DNA of 16,932 nucleotides from JAIRMO01 sp046533115 (GCF_046533115.1 NZ_JAJQRC010000056.1:1-16932); one strand, 5' to 3'. Positions 1-7,261 are shown, counted from the stretch's first letter. A program made the numbers and translations. The notes: a model not told the origin generated them from the letters alone.

Positions 1-73
1 ATAACATGACCGATTGGTCATGTTATTTCCTTATTGCATAAGCAATTAGAATAAAATGCATGGCATTTTATTC
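1..73. repeat. Cluster of three hairpins downstream of the sugar operon
   Basis: Three consecutive inverted repeats lie just past the end of the Gfo/Idh gene. Positions 1-11 pair perfectly with 16-26 (11 bp, 4-nt loop GATT). Positions 33-37 pair with 42-46 (5 bp). Positions 49-59 pair perfectly with 63-73 (11 bp, 3-nt loop). The third begins 11 bases beyond the stop codon of the last operon gene and is the natural candidate for its transcription end. The stems are AT-rich and no long U tract follows, so a classical intrinsic terminator is not certain. They may instead be 3'-end mRNA stabilisers or a small palindromic repeat element. Confidence 0.6.
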
Positions 74-84
74 TCGCGCGGGTC

Positions 85-1173
85 CTAACGGATCTGGACC
101 GGTTTCCGGGTAGCCGCCGATTCGTACAGGGCGTCCACGATCTTCATCAGAATCAGGGCTTCCTCGGGGGTATTATAGGGTTCGGCTTTACCGCTGATGC
201 TGTCGATGAAATTCATCGCATTCCCCAGGCGGCCCATGGATTCGTCCTTTTCGGTCTTTATATGCAGATCCACCTGATTCCCGTACTCTTCGACAAAAAG
301 CCGGCAGGTATCAATGCTGGTTTCATCCAGGCCGTCGATGCCAAAAAGCCGCTCCAGCTTGCCCCCGGCCTTGGTGCCCTGGAAAGTTACGGAAACCACT
401 TCCCGCTCGTTCATTTCCGCCCAGGAACTGCGGATCATCAGGCTTTGGCCGGTCTTAAAGGTGAGCATGGCATGACAGGAGGACTCCACATCGGTAATGC
501 CCTGGGCCGCGTCGGGGATGCCCCAGGGGCCTTTAAAGGACTTATTATCCATAAAATCATCATACGTAACCGCCAGGAGATAATCCGGTTCGGGGAAGCC
601 CATAAAGTACAGGGCCAGATCCAGCATGTGGGGCAGGTCTATCACCGGGCCGCCGCCGGAAAGGGCCTTGGTAGTGAACCAGCCCCCGAAGCCGGGGATC
701 CCCGCCCGGCGGATCCAGTTGGCCTGGGCGGAATTAATGGTCCCCACCCTGCCGTCCCGAATATACCGGATCATGGCCTGGGATTCCGGACGGGCCCGGT
801 TATTAAAGTTGAACATGAGCCGTTTCCCCGCTTTTTTTGAGGCCTCAAGCATTTCCCGTACCTCCGCCGCGTTCAGGGCCGGGGGTTTTTCGCAGTACAC
901 GTGCTTGCCCTTTTCCAGGGCTTCAATTACCAGGGGTTTATGAAATTTATTCGGTGTAATCACGGAAACCAGGTCCAGGTCCGCAGAACCCTGAAGCATC
1001 TCCGTAAGGCCGGCGTAAATGTTTTTTATGCCCCGGCTTTCACCAAAGGCTTTGGCCCGGGCCGTATCGGTGTCCGCCATGGCAATAACCTCGGCCCCCG
1101 CCCGGATAAAACCTTCATAATGATACCGGGCCATGCCCCCCGCGCCTACAATCCCTGCTTTAATCCCACTCAT
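85..1173 (-). CDS. Gfo/Idh/MocA family NAD(P)-dependent sugar oxidoreductase
   Basis: A 362-residue cytoplasmic oxidoreductase of the usual family length. The N-terminal Rossmann fold starts with the dinucleotide motif GAGGMA (about residues 11-16). The EKP motif near residue 95 is the family hallmark and supplies the catalytic-site lysine. The C-terminal alpha/beta domain contains GGGPVIDLPHMLDL (about 173-186), matching the conserved Gly-rich and Asp/His substrate-binding segment. Such enzymes oxidise a hydroxyl of a sugar or sugar derivative. Next to a ThuA homologue, the closest functional analogue is ThuB, which makes 3-keto sugars; that assignment is inference. The ATG is preceded by AGGAGTGAACT. 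The gene lies 30 bases after the ThuA-like gene and is the last of the operon. The true substrate is unknown. Confidence 0.92.
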   Translation of the reverse strand: MSGIKAGIVGAGGMARYHYEGFIRAGAEVIAMADTDTARAKAFGESRGIKNIYAGLTEMLQGSADLDLVSVITPNKFHKPLVIEALEKGKHVYCEKPPALNAAEVREMLEASKKAGKRLMFNFNNRARPESQAMIRYIRDGRVGTINSAQANWIRRAGIPGFGGWFTTKALSGGGPVIDLPHMLDLALYFMGFPEPDYLLAVTYDDFMDNKSFKGPWGIPDAAQGITDVESSCHAMLTFKTGQSLMIRSSWAEMNEREVVSVTFQGTKAGGKLERLFGIDGLDETSIDTCRLFVEEYGNQVDLHIKTEKDESMGRLGNAMNFIDSISGKAEPYNTPEEALILMKIVDALYESAATRKPVQIR

Positions 1174-1203
1174 AGTTCACTCCTGTTTTACGACGCCGGC
1201 TCT

Positions 1204-1998
1204 TCACCGCTCCATAGCCCGTTTGAATTTCTCCGACGGTTTTTCCGTTATATTATACAACTCCAGAATCCCCGGTTCAACCGGATCAACGCAGGGGGAG
1301 GCAAAGGCCATGCCGGAATCTTCCCGCCGGGAAAGGGGCCGCAGGTAGTACAGGGCGTTTTTGAGGATCCGCAGGACCTCCGGCTTACGGAAGGTGGGGA
1401 ATTCCTCATGGCCGGGCTGAAAATAGAAGATCTTTCCCCTGCCCCGTTTGAACACACATCCTGAACGGAACACCTCCCCTCCCTTAAACCAGCCAATCAT
1501 CACCAGTTCGTCGGGCGCCGGAATATCAAAAACTTCGCCGTACATCTCCTCATGTTCAAGTTCAAAATAAGGGCCCAGGCCCTGACAAATGGGGTGGGAG
1601 GGATCAATAATCCAGACCCGTTCACTCTCACCTATTTCGCGCCAGGACAAAGTACAGGCCGTACCCATAAGTTTTCTAAAGGGTTTTGAATAATGCCCCG
1701 AATGGAGTACCACCAGTCCCATGCCAAGCCTGACGTGTTTGGCCACCAGTTCGGCGGTTTCGTCGCTGACCCGGTCATGGGCCAGGTGCCCCCACCACAT
1801 AAGCACATCGGTATTCCGGAGAATTTCTTCGGAAAGCCCGTGGCCGGGCATTTCCAGCAGGGCGGTCCGAATCGCAAGGTTTTTATCGGCGGAAAGCCCC
1901 TCCTCCAGCGCCCCGTGTATGCCCCGGGGATACACCTTCGCGATTCGTTCTTCTTTTTCATGCAGGTATTCGTTCCAGATCGTTACATTGATTGACAG
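1204..1998 (-). CDS. ThuA-like trehalose-utilisation family protein
   Basis: A ThuA-family protein with a class I glutamine-amidotransferase-like fold. Recognisable blocks are VTIWNEYLHE at the N-terminus, DVLMWWGHLAHD, GLVVLHSGHYSKPF, ELEHEEMYGEVFDIP, FRSGCVFKRGRGKIFYFQPGHEE and a closing helix. ThuA partners ThuB in trehalose/maltitol catabolism through keto-sugars in rhizobia; its exact chemistry is uncertain. Choice of start: no ATG, GTG or TTG lies in the right place. The conserved N-terminus VTIWNEYLHEKEERIAKVYPRGIHG lies upstream of the first GTG (1935). A strong AAGGAG sits six bases before a CTG at 1996-1998, and I take that as the start (264 residues). The upstream isomerase gene stops at 2009-2011, beside that ribosome site, so translation is probably coupled. 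The start would be 1935 if CTG is not used, but this would cut off conserved sequence. Confidence 0.92.
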   Translation of the reverse strand: MSINVTIWNEYLHEKEERIAKVYPRGIHGALEEGLSADKNLAIRTALLEMPGHGLSEEILRNTDVLMWWGHLAHDRVSDETAELVAKHVRLGMGLVVLHSGHYSKPFRKLMGTACTLSWREIGESERVWIIDPSHPICQGLGPYFELEHEEMYGEVFDIPAPDELVMIGWFKGGEVFRSGCVFKRGRGKIFYFQPGHEEFPTFRKPEVLRILKNALYYLRPLSRREDSGMAFASPCVDPVEPGILELYNITEKPSEKFKRAMER

Positions 1999-2009
1999 AG
2001 GGTTCTCCT
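1996..2009 (-). promoter_or_regulatory. Ribosome binding site with an apparent CTG start codon
   Basis: Reading the minus strand, AAGGAG (near 2005-2010) is followed by six bases and then CTG at 1998-1996. The downstream codons encode the conserved ThuA N-terminus (SINVTIWNEYLHE). No ATG, GTG or TTG occurs in frame between the end of the upstream gene and the conserved block. This site decides the start of the ThuA-like gene and points to a non-canonical initiation codon. Confidence 0.6.
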
Positions 2010-2740
2010 TATCCGATAATCTTTCTGAGGCCCTGATAGCTTTTCGAGATTCCGTCGAAATGATCGCTGGAGAACTCCTCCTGTTCTACGATCCACGGAT
2101 ATTTATTGGGGGGACAAAGGGCGGCTATACCCGCAAAGTCGATTTTCCCTTGGCCTATGTAAACATTGTCAGGCCCCTCGTGGTCGAGTTCCTTGGCGTG
2201 AATCGCGGCGATTCTGCCTGCCGCCGCAAGGGGTTTGAGATAACGGACCGGATCAACAAGGCCGTAGGCTATCCAGAATACGTCCGGTTCAAATTTCACC
2301 GAAGGCATGTGTTCAAGCATGATGTCCATGGCATATCTGCCTCCAAACTTTCTGAACTCCTGGTTGTGGTTGTGATACCCGATGGTGATTCCTTCTTTCA
2401 AAGCCTTTTTGGCGCAGGATTCAAGAAACTTCGCATCCTCAATCACCTGTTCGCCGGTTTTGCACTCGGACCAGGGACAAACGATCAGCCGGTAACCAAG
2501 GGCTTTGGCGTATTCAATTTCCTCGTCCAGGGCCATACGGAGGCGATCTATCCCCGCATGGGTACTGACCGCTTTCAGATTATATGTAGCAAGCAATTCC
2601 CAAAGCTGAGCGGGTGACTTTCCGTGATAACCGGCAAATTCAACCCCCTGATACCCCGCCTGCGCCGTCAGCTCAAGGGCATGGGCAAAATCTTCTTCCA
2701 CTTCTTCCTTAATAGACCACAACTGTAATGAAATTTCCAT
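2009..2740 (-). CDS. Sugar phosphate isomerase/epimerase-like TIM barrel (xylose isomerase-like)
   Basis: A 243-residue protein of the AP-endonuclease-2/xylose-isomerase-like TIM-barrel family, in the normal size range. Visible features are the opening strand ISLQLWSIKEEV, GVEFAGYHG (metal-binding Glu), STHAG, the GYHNHNQEF segment, FEPDVFW, IHAKEL and the terminal EQEEF. These are the acidic and His ligands expected for a divalent metal. Relatives act as sugar isomerases, epimerases or keto-sugar lyases/hydratases; which one applies here is open. I chose the ATG at 2740, preceded by a GGGGGA ribosome site, because the 24 residues upstream overlap the previous gene and are not conserved-looking. 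One base separates it from the dehydrogenase stop, so the two are translationally coupled. Confidence 0.9.
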   Translation of the reverse strand: MEISLQLWSIKEEVEEDFAHALELTAQAGYQGVEFAGYHGKSPAQLWELLATYNLKAVSTHAGIDRLRMALDEEIEYAKALGYRLIVCPWSECKTGEQVIEDAKFLESCAKKALKEGITIGYHNHNQEFRKFGGRYAMDIMLEHMPSVKFEPDVFWIAYGLVDPVRYLKPLAAAGRIAAIHAKELDHEGPDNVYIGQGKIDFAGIAALCPPNKYPWIVEQEEFSSDHFDGISKSYQGLRKIIG

Positions 2741-2741
2741 A

Positions 2742-3755
2742 TTATTCCCCCCAGTCAAAAAGTATACCCATATATCGGTCCTTATTGTCCCGCACCTTAT
2801 GGTAAATGTCATAGCAGTCGGCGGGTGAAACGAGTTCCGTTAACAGCGGTTCCACCACGAGTTTCTTTTGGAAAACAAGATCCATAATTAACCGCGAATT
2901 CCGTTCCAGTGAATGCTTTACAAAGGGCGTTCTGTTCACCGGGTAACGCCACTCGTGGGCCCCTTTTAAGGTAACATTAAAAGACGCAAGATGCGTCCGG
3001 TTGAGGAATGGGGTGATATCGGTTTCGAATATCCCCCGCGGACTGCCCAAGAAGATCAACTCGCCGTTCTGACCGACCCACTCAATGGATTGTACGCCGA
3101 CGGCGGATACTCCGGTGGCTTCAATCAAGGTAGATACCATCGAGCCGTCCGTAAAGCGCTTGATTTCATCGGCTACATTCATATTGGTGGAATTGATCGT
3201 AAGATCTGCCCCGCAGGCCCGGGCAACGGCAAGCCGGCTGTCAATCACATCAATGGCAATGACCGAGGCTCCCTGCAGTTTCGCAAGCTGCAAGGCCATG
3301 TTCCCCACAAGGCCCTGGCCTGTCACCGCCACCGTATCCCCCCACTCAATAGTTGAAGCGCGGATCGCCGTTGCCGCAATGGATGCCATGCGGACAAAGG
3401 GAACCCACTTTTGGTCAATACCTTGAGGGACATGAAGGAAGATACCCTCGGTGGAAATTACCTCGTAAAGGGCATGGTTACCATAACAGAAGACCGTGTC
3501 ACCAATGGAAAAATCTTTCACATCAGAGGCTGTCTTTACTATTTCACCGATGCAGGAATATCCGGGGACTCCCGGCATCTTAAACCAGCTTTCACCACCT
3601 GATAGACAGGCCAGCTCCGTTCCGGTCGATATGATCGAATATCGCTTCTTCAGGATCACCTGTCCCGAAGGTACGGAACGGTCATCAAGCGGCTCGGTTT
3701 TCAGCCGCGCCTCCCAAGGCTTTTCAAAGACGATCTTTTTGTTTTCCAACATCAT
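2742..3755 (-). CDS. Medium-chain dehydrogenase/reductase (zinc-type alcohol dehydrogenase-like, zinc ligands degenerate)
   Basis: A 337-residue MDR-superfamily protein: an N-terminal GroES-like domain (about 1-125) followed by a Rossmann domain with the motif GQGLVG (about 147-152). An acidic residue at the end of the second strand (AIDVID) suggests NAD preference. Two things are odd. The usual catalytic-zinc segment with Cys is replaced by ISTGTELACL, the GHE motif is replaced by PGYSCIGE, and the four-cysteine structural-zinc loop is absent. The enzyme may therefore be zinc-independent or have altered chemistry; some annotated COG1063-type relatives share this pattern. It probably oxidises or reduces a sugar or keto-sugar intermediate. 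The start ATG follows AAAGGAG. It lies 22 bases after the second permease gene and one base before the isomerase. Confidence 0.88.
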   Translation of the reverse strand: MMLENKKIVFEKPWEARLKTEPLDDRSVPSGQVILKKRYSIISTGTELACLSGGESWFKMPGVPGYSCIGEIVKTASDVKDFSIGDTVFCYGNHALYEVISTEGIFLHVPQGIDQKWVPFVRMASIAATAIRASTIEWGDTVAVTGQGLVGNMALQLAKLQGASVIAIDVIDSRLAVARACGADLTINSTNMNVADEIKRFTDGSMVSTLIEATGVSAVGVQSIEWVGQNGELIFLGSPRGIFETDITPFLNRTHLASFNVTLKGAHEWRYPVNRTPFVKHSLERNSRLIMDLVFQKKLVVEPLLTELVSPADCYDIYHKVRDNKDRYMGILFDWGE

Positions 3756-3777
3756 ACTGCTCCTTTGTAAATTACGC

Positions 3778-4623
3778 TCAGCCCTTTACGGTACCGGCGG
3801 TCATACCCACAATAATTTTTTTATAAAACAGAATGTACACCACCATTACCGGGATGAGGGACACTGCCATACCTGCCATGAATTGAGTATACTGCGCCGT
3901 ATAGGCGCCCTGAAAATTTCTTAGGCCAATGGGAATGGTTTTTAGGGCATTGTCACGGATCAAAACCAGGGCGAAGGGAAATTCATTCCAGGTATTCATA
4001 AAGGTAAGGATCACCACGGTAGCAAGTACCGGACGGCAGAGGGGCATGATAATGGTGAACATGGTACGGACCATGGAACTGCCGTCAATTAGGGCCGCTT
4101 CTTCCAGTTCAATCGGTATAGAACCGATAAAACTTTCTATCAGAAAAACCGCCATAGGCATACCAAATGACAGGTACACCGGAAGCAGGGTAAAGCGGCT
4201 GTTCAGAAGCCCCACTACCCGGTATTCTACAAAGATCGGAACCATCAGAGAATGTACCGGGATAAGCATACCAGCCACAAAAAGGCCGTATACCACGGTC
4301 CGGCCCTTAAAGTTATAACGGGATAAAAAATACGCCACAATATAGGTAGCAAACGCCACCAGCACCACCGTAATCAGGCAGTTAAACAGGGAATTAAGGG
4401 CATATTCCCCCATGTGTCCCGTTCTGATTGCATTAATATAATTGGAAAAAATCGGTTTTTTAGGCAGAGCTATGATATTTAAGGCGAATTCCGCTTCGGT
4501 TTTCAGGGAAGAATAAAGCATCCAGATAAACGGGAAAATACTGAGTAGTGAAAAAACCAGCATAAAAACATTCAGAGCCACACTGCCGGCGGTCCTTCCG
4601 GCCTTGATCGCCGCCTTATTCAT
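3778..4623 (-). CDS. Carbohydrate ABC transporter permease, CUT1 family, MalG/UgpE-like
   Basis: A 281-residue inner-membrane permease. Six hydrophobic segments can be seen: the first starts near residue 12 (NVFMLVFSLLSIFPFIWMLY), others follow near FNCLITVVLVAFATYIVAYF, VYGLFVAGMLIPVHSLMVPI and YLSFGMPMAVFLI, and the last is MAVSLIPVMVVYILF. The cytoplasmic EAA loop, EAALIDGSSMVRTMFTIIMP, docks the ATPase. It pairs with the upstream MalF-like permease. I chose the ATG at 4623 because GGAGGG precedes it and it overlaps the upstream gene by eight bases (ATGAATAA), typical of coupled permease pairs. An ATG 33 bases further upstream is less likely. No ATPase gene is present in the operon, so a shared MsmX/UgpC-type ATPase elsewhere is expected. 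Confidence 0.95.
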   Translation of the reverse strand: MNKAAIKAGRTAGSVALNVFMLVFSLLSIFPFIWMLYSSLKTEAEFALNIIALPKKPIFSNYINAIRTGHMGEYALNSLFNCLITVVLVAFATYIVAYFLSRYNFKGRTVVYGLFVAGMLIPVHSLMVPIFVEYRVVGLLNSRFTLLPVYLSFGMPMAVFLIESFIGSIPIELEEAALIDGSSMVRTMFTIIMPLCRPVLATVVILTFMNTWNEFPFALVLIRDNALKTIPIGLRNFQGAYTAQYTQFMAGMAVSLIPVMVVYILFYKKIIVGMTAGTVKG

Positions 4624-5503
4624 ACTGTTTCCCTCCAAGCAGTTTTCTGGACCCAAGGGTCAGGATGAGGCTGAGGATCAGGATACCGATGGAAATTGTG
4701 GCCCCATAACTTATCTTCATCCGATCAAAAGAAATTTTGTAGGAGTACAAGGCCAGCACCTGACTTGACTTGCCGGGGCCGCCATTGGTCAAAACAAGAA
4801 TATGATCGAATATCTTCATGGTTCCCGAAACACAAACCATCACCGCCACCTTAAAGGTGTCGTAGATCATGGGCAGGGTAATATACACAGAGCGCTGCAG
4901 ATCGTTGCAGCCGTCAAGCCCGGCACATTCCAATATTTCTTCGGGGATACTTTTTATGGCGCCCATAAACATAATCATATAGAGGCCGATATACTGGAGA
5001 ACCACCGGGATCGATGCGGTGATCAGTATATACTTAGGATTATCCAGCCAGGGAAGGATGAAACGTTGAAGGTGAAGGAGCTGTAGGAAAAAATTGACCA
5101 GCCCGTAGTCCTTGTTGTACATCAGGGACCAAATAAAACCGATAACCAGGGCCGAGACGGTCACCGGAAAGAAAATAACAGTTCGATGGAATTCCTTAAA
5201 CTTTAATGTCCGGGAAATAAGCAGAAAAGAGACGATCAGCGCAAGTCCGACCTGCCCTATGGTATTGATGATCACAATGATGAGGTTGTTATACGCGGAC
5301 TGCCAGAATTCCATATCCGTTACCAGATCCAGATAATTACCCAAGCCTATAAAATTCATGGTCCTCCCGCCGGTCCAGTTAAAAAAACTGTAAAAAACGG
5401 AAATAAAAATAGGGAGTACCGCATTCGCCAGATAGATGACGAGGATGGGGGTAAGAAACAAAAAAAATACGTATGGTTTTGGTTTTGGAAGGGTTCGTCT
5501 CAT
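4616..5503 (-). CDS. Carbohydrate ABC transporter permease, CUT1 family, MalF/UgpA-like
   Basis: A 295-residue inner-membrane permease. Hydrophobic segments include YVFFLFLTPILVIYLANAVL near the N-terminus, LIIVIINTIGQVGLALIVSF, VIFFPVTVSALVIGFIWSLM, ILITASIPVVLQYIGLYMIM, VAVMVCVSGTMKIF and a last segment near ISIGILILSLILTL. The EAA loop reads EILECAGLDGCNDLQRSVYI, with Glu-Cys-Ala replacing Glu-Ala-Ala, a conservative variant. TNGGPGKSSQVLALYSYK is the typical conserved periplasmic/loop signature of MalF-like subunits. The start is the ATG at 5503 preceded by AGAGGA. A reading frame continues upstream to 5617, but that part is Cys/Pro-rich, lacks a good ribosome site and is not needed. The gene overlaps the MalG-like permease by eight bases. 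Confidence 0.94.
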   Translation of the reverse strand: MRRTLPKPKPYVFFLFLTPILVIYLANAVLPIFISVFYSFFNWTGGRTMNFIGLGNYLDLVTDMEFWQSAYNNLIIVIINTIGQVGLALIVSFLLISRTLKFKEFHRTVIFFPVTVSALVIGFIWSLMYNKDYGLVNFFLQLLHLQRFILPWLDNPKYILITASIPVVLQYIGLYMIMFMGAIKSIPEEILECAGLDGCNDLQRSVYITLPMIYDTFKVAVMVCVSGTMKIFDHILVLTNGGPGKSSQVLALYSYKISFDRMKISYGATISIGILILSLILTLGSRKLLGGKQYE

Positions 5504-5855
5504 CTTCAAAATCCTCTTTACAGAAACCGGACAAGGACAGAAGAAATTCCATCCGCCGAAATCGGAATGACTCTCCCCGACACAGAGAGGGCTCTTAGAC
5601 AGATTGTAACCCTTCATCCTACTATATATGGGGTCATCTATATAGTATATATACCATATATAGTGTTATAAAATTAATTACACACTATATATGGATATGC
5701 CCGGTGAAGGGTTACGAAAAATCTATCCCGAGAGGCTTTCCTTCAACCTGGTTGGTTTTCGGAAAAGCCTCCCCAATAAAAAAATCGCCTTGTTTTAACC
5801 GCTGAAGCGGTTCCAAAATTTCGGTTTTTGAAAACCGCTTCCTTCAGATACACAC
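5504..5855 (-). other. Stem-loop-rich intergenic region between binding protein and permease genes
   Basis: This 352-base gap contains no convincing gene. On the transcribed strand it begins 14 bases past the binding-protein stop with a 9-bp stem (5804-5812 with 5833-5841). That stem competes with a 7-bp palindrome (5797-5812). Next comes a bulged GAGGCTTTCC/GGAAAAGCCTC hairpin around 5732-5775. Last is an AT-rich block with several inverted repeats (5606-5715). No single stem is followed directly by a good U tract. By analogy with malE-malF intergenic hairpins, the likely role is partial termination or 3' stabilisation, giving more binding protein than permease. That role is inference. Confidence 0.6.
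5606..5715. repeat. Nested and alternating inverted repeats
   Basis: Positions 5606-5616 (GTAACCCTTCA) are the exact reverse complement of 5705-5715. Inside them lie three copies of one half-site in alternating orientation: ACTATATATGG at 5621-5631, CCATATATAGTGT at 5654-5666 and ACACTATATATGG at 5682-5694. The middle copy can pair with the left one (11 bp, 22-nt loop) or the right one (13 bp perfect, 15-nt loop), but not both. The intervening sequence is almost pure A/T. This could be a regulatory RNA switch, a set of protein-binding sites, or a small miniature-element-like repeat. Confidence 0.7.
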
Positions 5856-7169
5856 CTATCGGGTTTTGTCGACTTCCGCCTGAATCAATTCGGCATAGCG
5901 CTGCGGAGTGATCGTCCCAATGAGCAGTTCCTGGGTATTCGAATAGAAGGCATCCACTATCTGGGGATTAAGCTGCACGTCAAACACCGGCGCATACTGG
6001 GACTCGTTGTTCAGGACAAGCAGTTCCCGGTACAGGGGAGAGAGTTTGCTTTCATCAACATTGCTGGTTTTCGCCGCAGGAAGTCCGCTGTTTTCAACAA
6101 CAATGTTGGCATAATTCGAACCGGTAACATACTGAACAAGCTGAGCCATTGCTTTCAGCTTTTCCGGGGTGTCACCTTTCCTCTTGGTGACCACATATCC
6201 CCATCCGGCCGCCGCCTGGTTGATCTTCGCGTATTTGGCGCCGCCCCCGCCCATTGATTCGGGGATCGTGGGGAATTGGGCTATCTTCGTCGCGGCAAGC
6301 ACATCCTTGGGCATTTCATCCACAAAGGTACCGACACCCCAGAAACCATCCACCATCATGGCCGCCTTCTTGTTATAGTATACGGTGTACATCTGGTGCT
6401 GATCGATGGAATTGATGTCAGTGTTGAAATACCCTCTCTTTGCCATATCCTGCAGCAGGGCCGCTGCGGCGACAAATTGTTTATCCGTGAATTTAGCGCC
6501 CCTGTTTTCCCTGACACTGTAATACCAGTCGACACCGGTAAAACGATATACAATGGCGTTGAACAAAAGGGAAGGAACCAGCCAGTTGGCCTTGTTGCCC
6601 TGGACGATGGGAATATAGCCCGCGGCTTTAATTTTGTCCATGGCGGTGGCAAAGGAATCCCAGTCCTTTGGGAATTCGGTAATGCCGCATTCCCTGAAAA
6701 TCTCGCTGTTCCAGAATATGTTGTGGTTGTTACCCATCTGCATGGGAAGGGCGTAGGCCGTGTTTTTGTAGATAAAGTCTTCAAAGACGCCGTTCTTGAA
6801 ATCAGCTTCCCAGCCGGGGATCAGATCCATTATTTCTTTAGCGGTGTAGATCACCCCGTCTTCGGCAAGTTGAGGAATCATGGTTCCCTTGACTTCGTAG
6901 ATGTCAGGGTATTCACCTGCGGCGACATAGGTCTTCATTTTGGTTTCATATTCGTCGTGGGGAATTGCCTCATAGGTTACTTTGACAGAGGGGAAATCCT
7001 TCGCAAATTTTTCCGTCATTCCGTAAAAGGCCTTGCTATTAGCATCCGCGGTAGGATTTGTAAACATTGAAAGAAAGGATATACCCCCTCCGGCACGATC
7101 CCTGTTGCCGCCGGCAAAAAGACAGACTGCCATTAATAGAACCCCCAATACCGTAAACAGCTTTTTCAT
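5856..7169 (-). CDS. Extracellular sugar-binding protein of an ABC transporter (SBP family 1)
   Basis: A 437-residue periplasmic solute-binding protein, normal for CUT1 family 1. The N-terminus has two lysines, a hydrophobic core (LFTVLGVLLMAVCLFA) and then GGNRDRAGGG. Cleavage could be by signal peptidase I after LFA, or by lipoprotein processing at Cys17. The residue before that cysteine is Val, which is unusual for a lipobox. The mature part shows typical blocks: FAKDFPSVKVTYEAIPHDEYETKM, GEYPDIYEV, the YALPMQMGNNHNIFWN ligand-binding segment, AAMMVDGFWGVG, and GWGYVVTK near residue 324. It is the first gene of the operon, with AGGAGG ten bases before ATG, and it is followed by a hairpin-rich gap before the permeases. 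Aromatic residues (Trp, Tyr) fit carbohydrate stacking; the ligand is unknown. Confidence 0.95.
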   Translation of the reverse strand: MKKLFTVLGVLLMAVCLFAGGNRDRAGGGISFLSMFTNPTADANSKAFYGMTEKFAKDFPSVKVTYEAIPHDEYETKMKTYVAAGEYPDIYEVKGTMIPQLAEDGVIYTAKEIMDLIPGWEADFKNGVFEDFIYKNTAYALPMQMGNNHNIFWNSEIFRECGITEFPKDWDSFATAMDKIKAAGYIPIVQGNKANWLVPSLLFNAIVYRFTGVDWYYSVRENRGAKFTDKQFVAAAALLQDMAKRGYFNTDINSIDQHQMYTVYYNKKAAMMVDGFWGVGTFVDEMPKDVLAATKIAQFPTIPESMGGGGAKYAKINQAAAGWGYVVTKRKGDTPEKLKAMAQLVQYVTGSNYANIVVENSGLPAAKTSNVDESKLSPLYRELLVLNNESQYAPVFDVQLNPQIVDAFYSNTQELLIGTITPQRYAELIQAEVDKTR

Positions 7170-7225
7170 AATTTAAGTTCCTCCTGAATAATTTGGTTAC
7201 TACAGATAAGCTCTGTATATATACG

Positions 7226-7261
7226 ATTGTTAACGTTAACATGATATATGTCATCTGTCAA
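7226..7261 (-). promoter_or_regulatory. Promoter of the sugar operon (-35 TTGACA, extended -10)
   Basis: On the minus strand a perfect TTGACA (7261-7256) is followed by a 17-base spacer and TAACGT (7238-7233). This keeps the first, second and last -10 bases and is preceded by TG one base upstream, an extended -10 signature. Transcription would start near 7226, about 57 bases before the binding-protein ATG. The -10 lies inside the LacI-type operator. Confidence 0.65.
7228..7241. promoter_or_regulatory. LacI-family operator (perfect 14-bp palindrome)
   Basis: TGTTAACGTTAACA is a perfect palindrome with the central CG typical of LacI/GalR-family operators. It covers the -10 element of the operon promoter, so a bound repressor would block RNA polymerase. 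The regulator is almost certainly the divergent LacI-family gene at 7596. Confidence 0.85.

Noticed and set aside
1721..2617. Plus-strand frame opposite the ThuA-like and isomerase genes (about 298 codons)
   Set aside because: It spans two conserved minus-strand genes and their junction; no ribosome site or recognisable domain.
5504..5617. N-terminal extension of the MalF-like permease
   Set aside because: The extra 38 residues are Cys/Pro-rich, lack a ribosome site at their ATG, and run into the inverted-repeat zone; the ATG at 5503 has AGAGGA and gives the family length.
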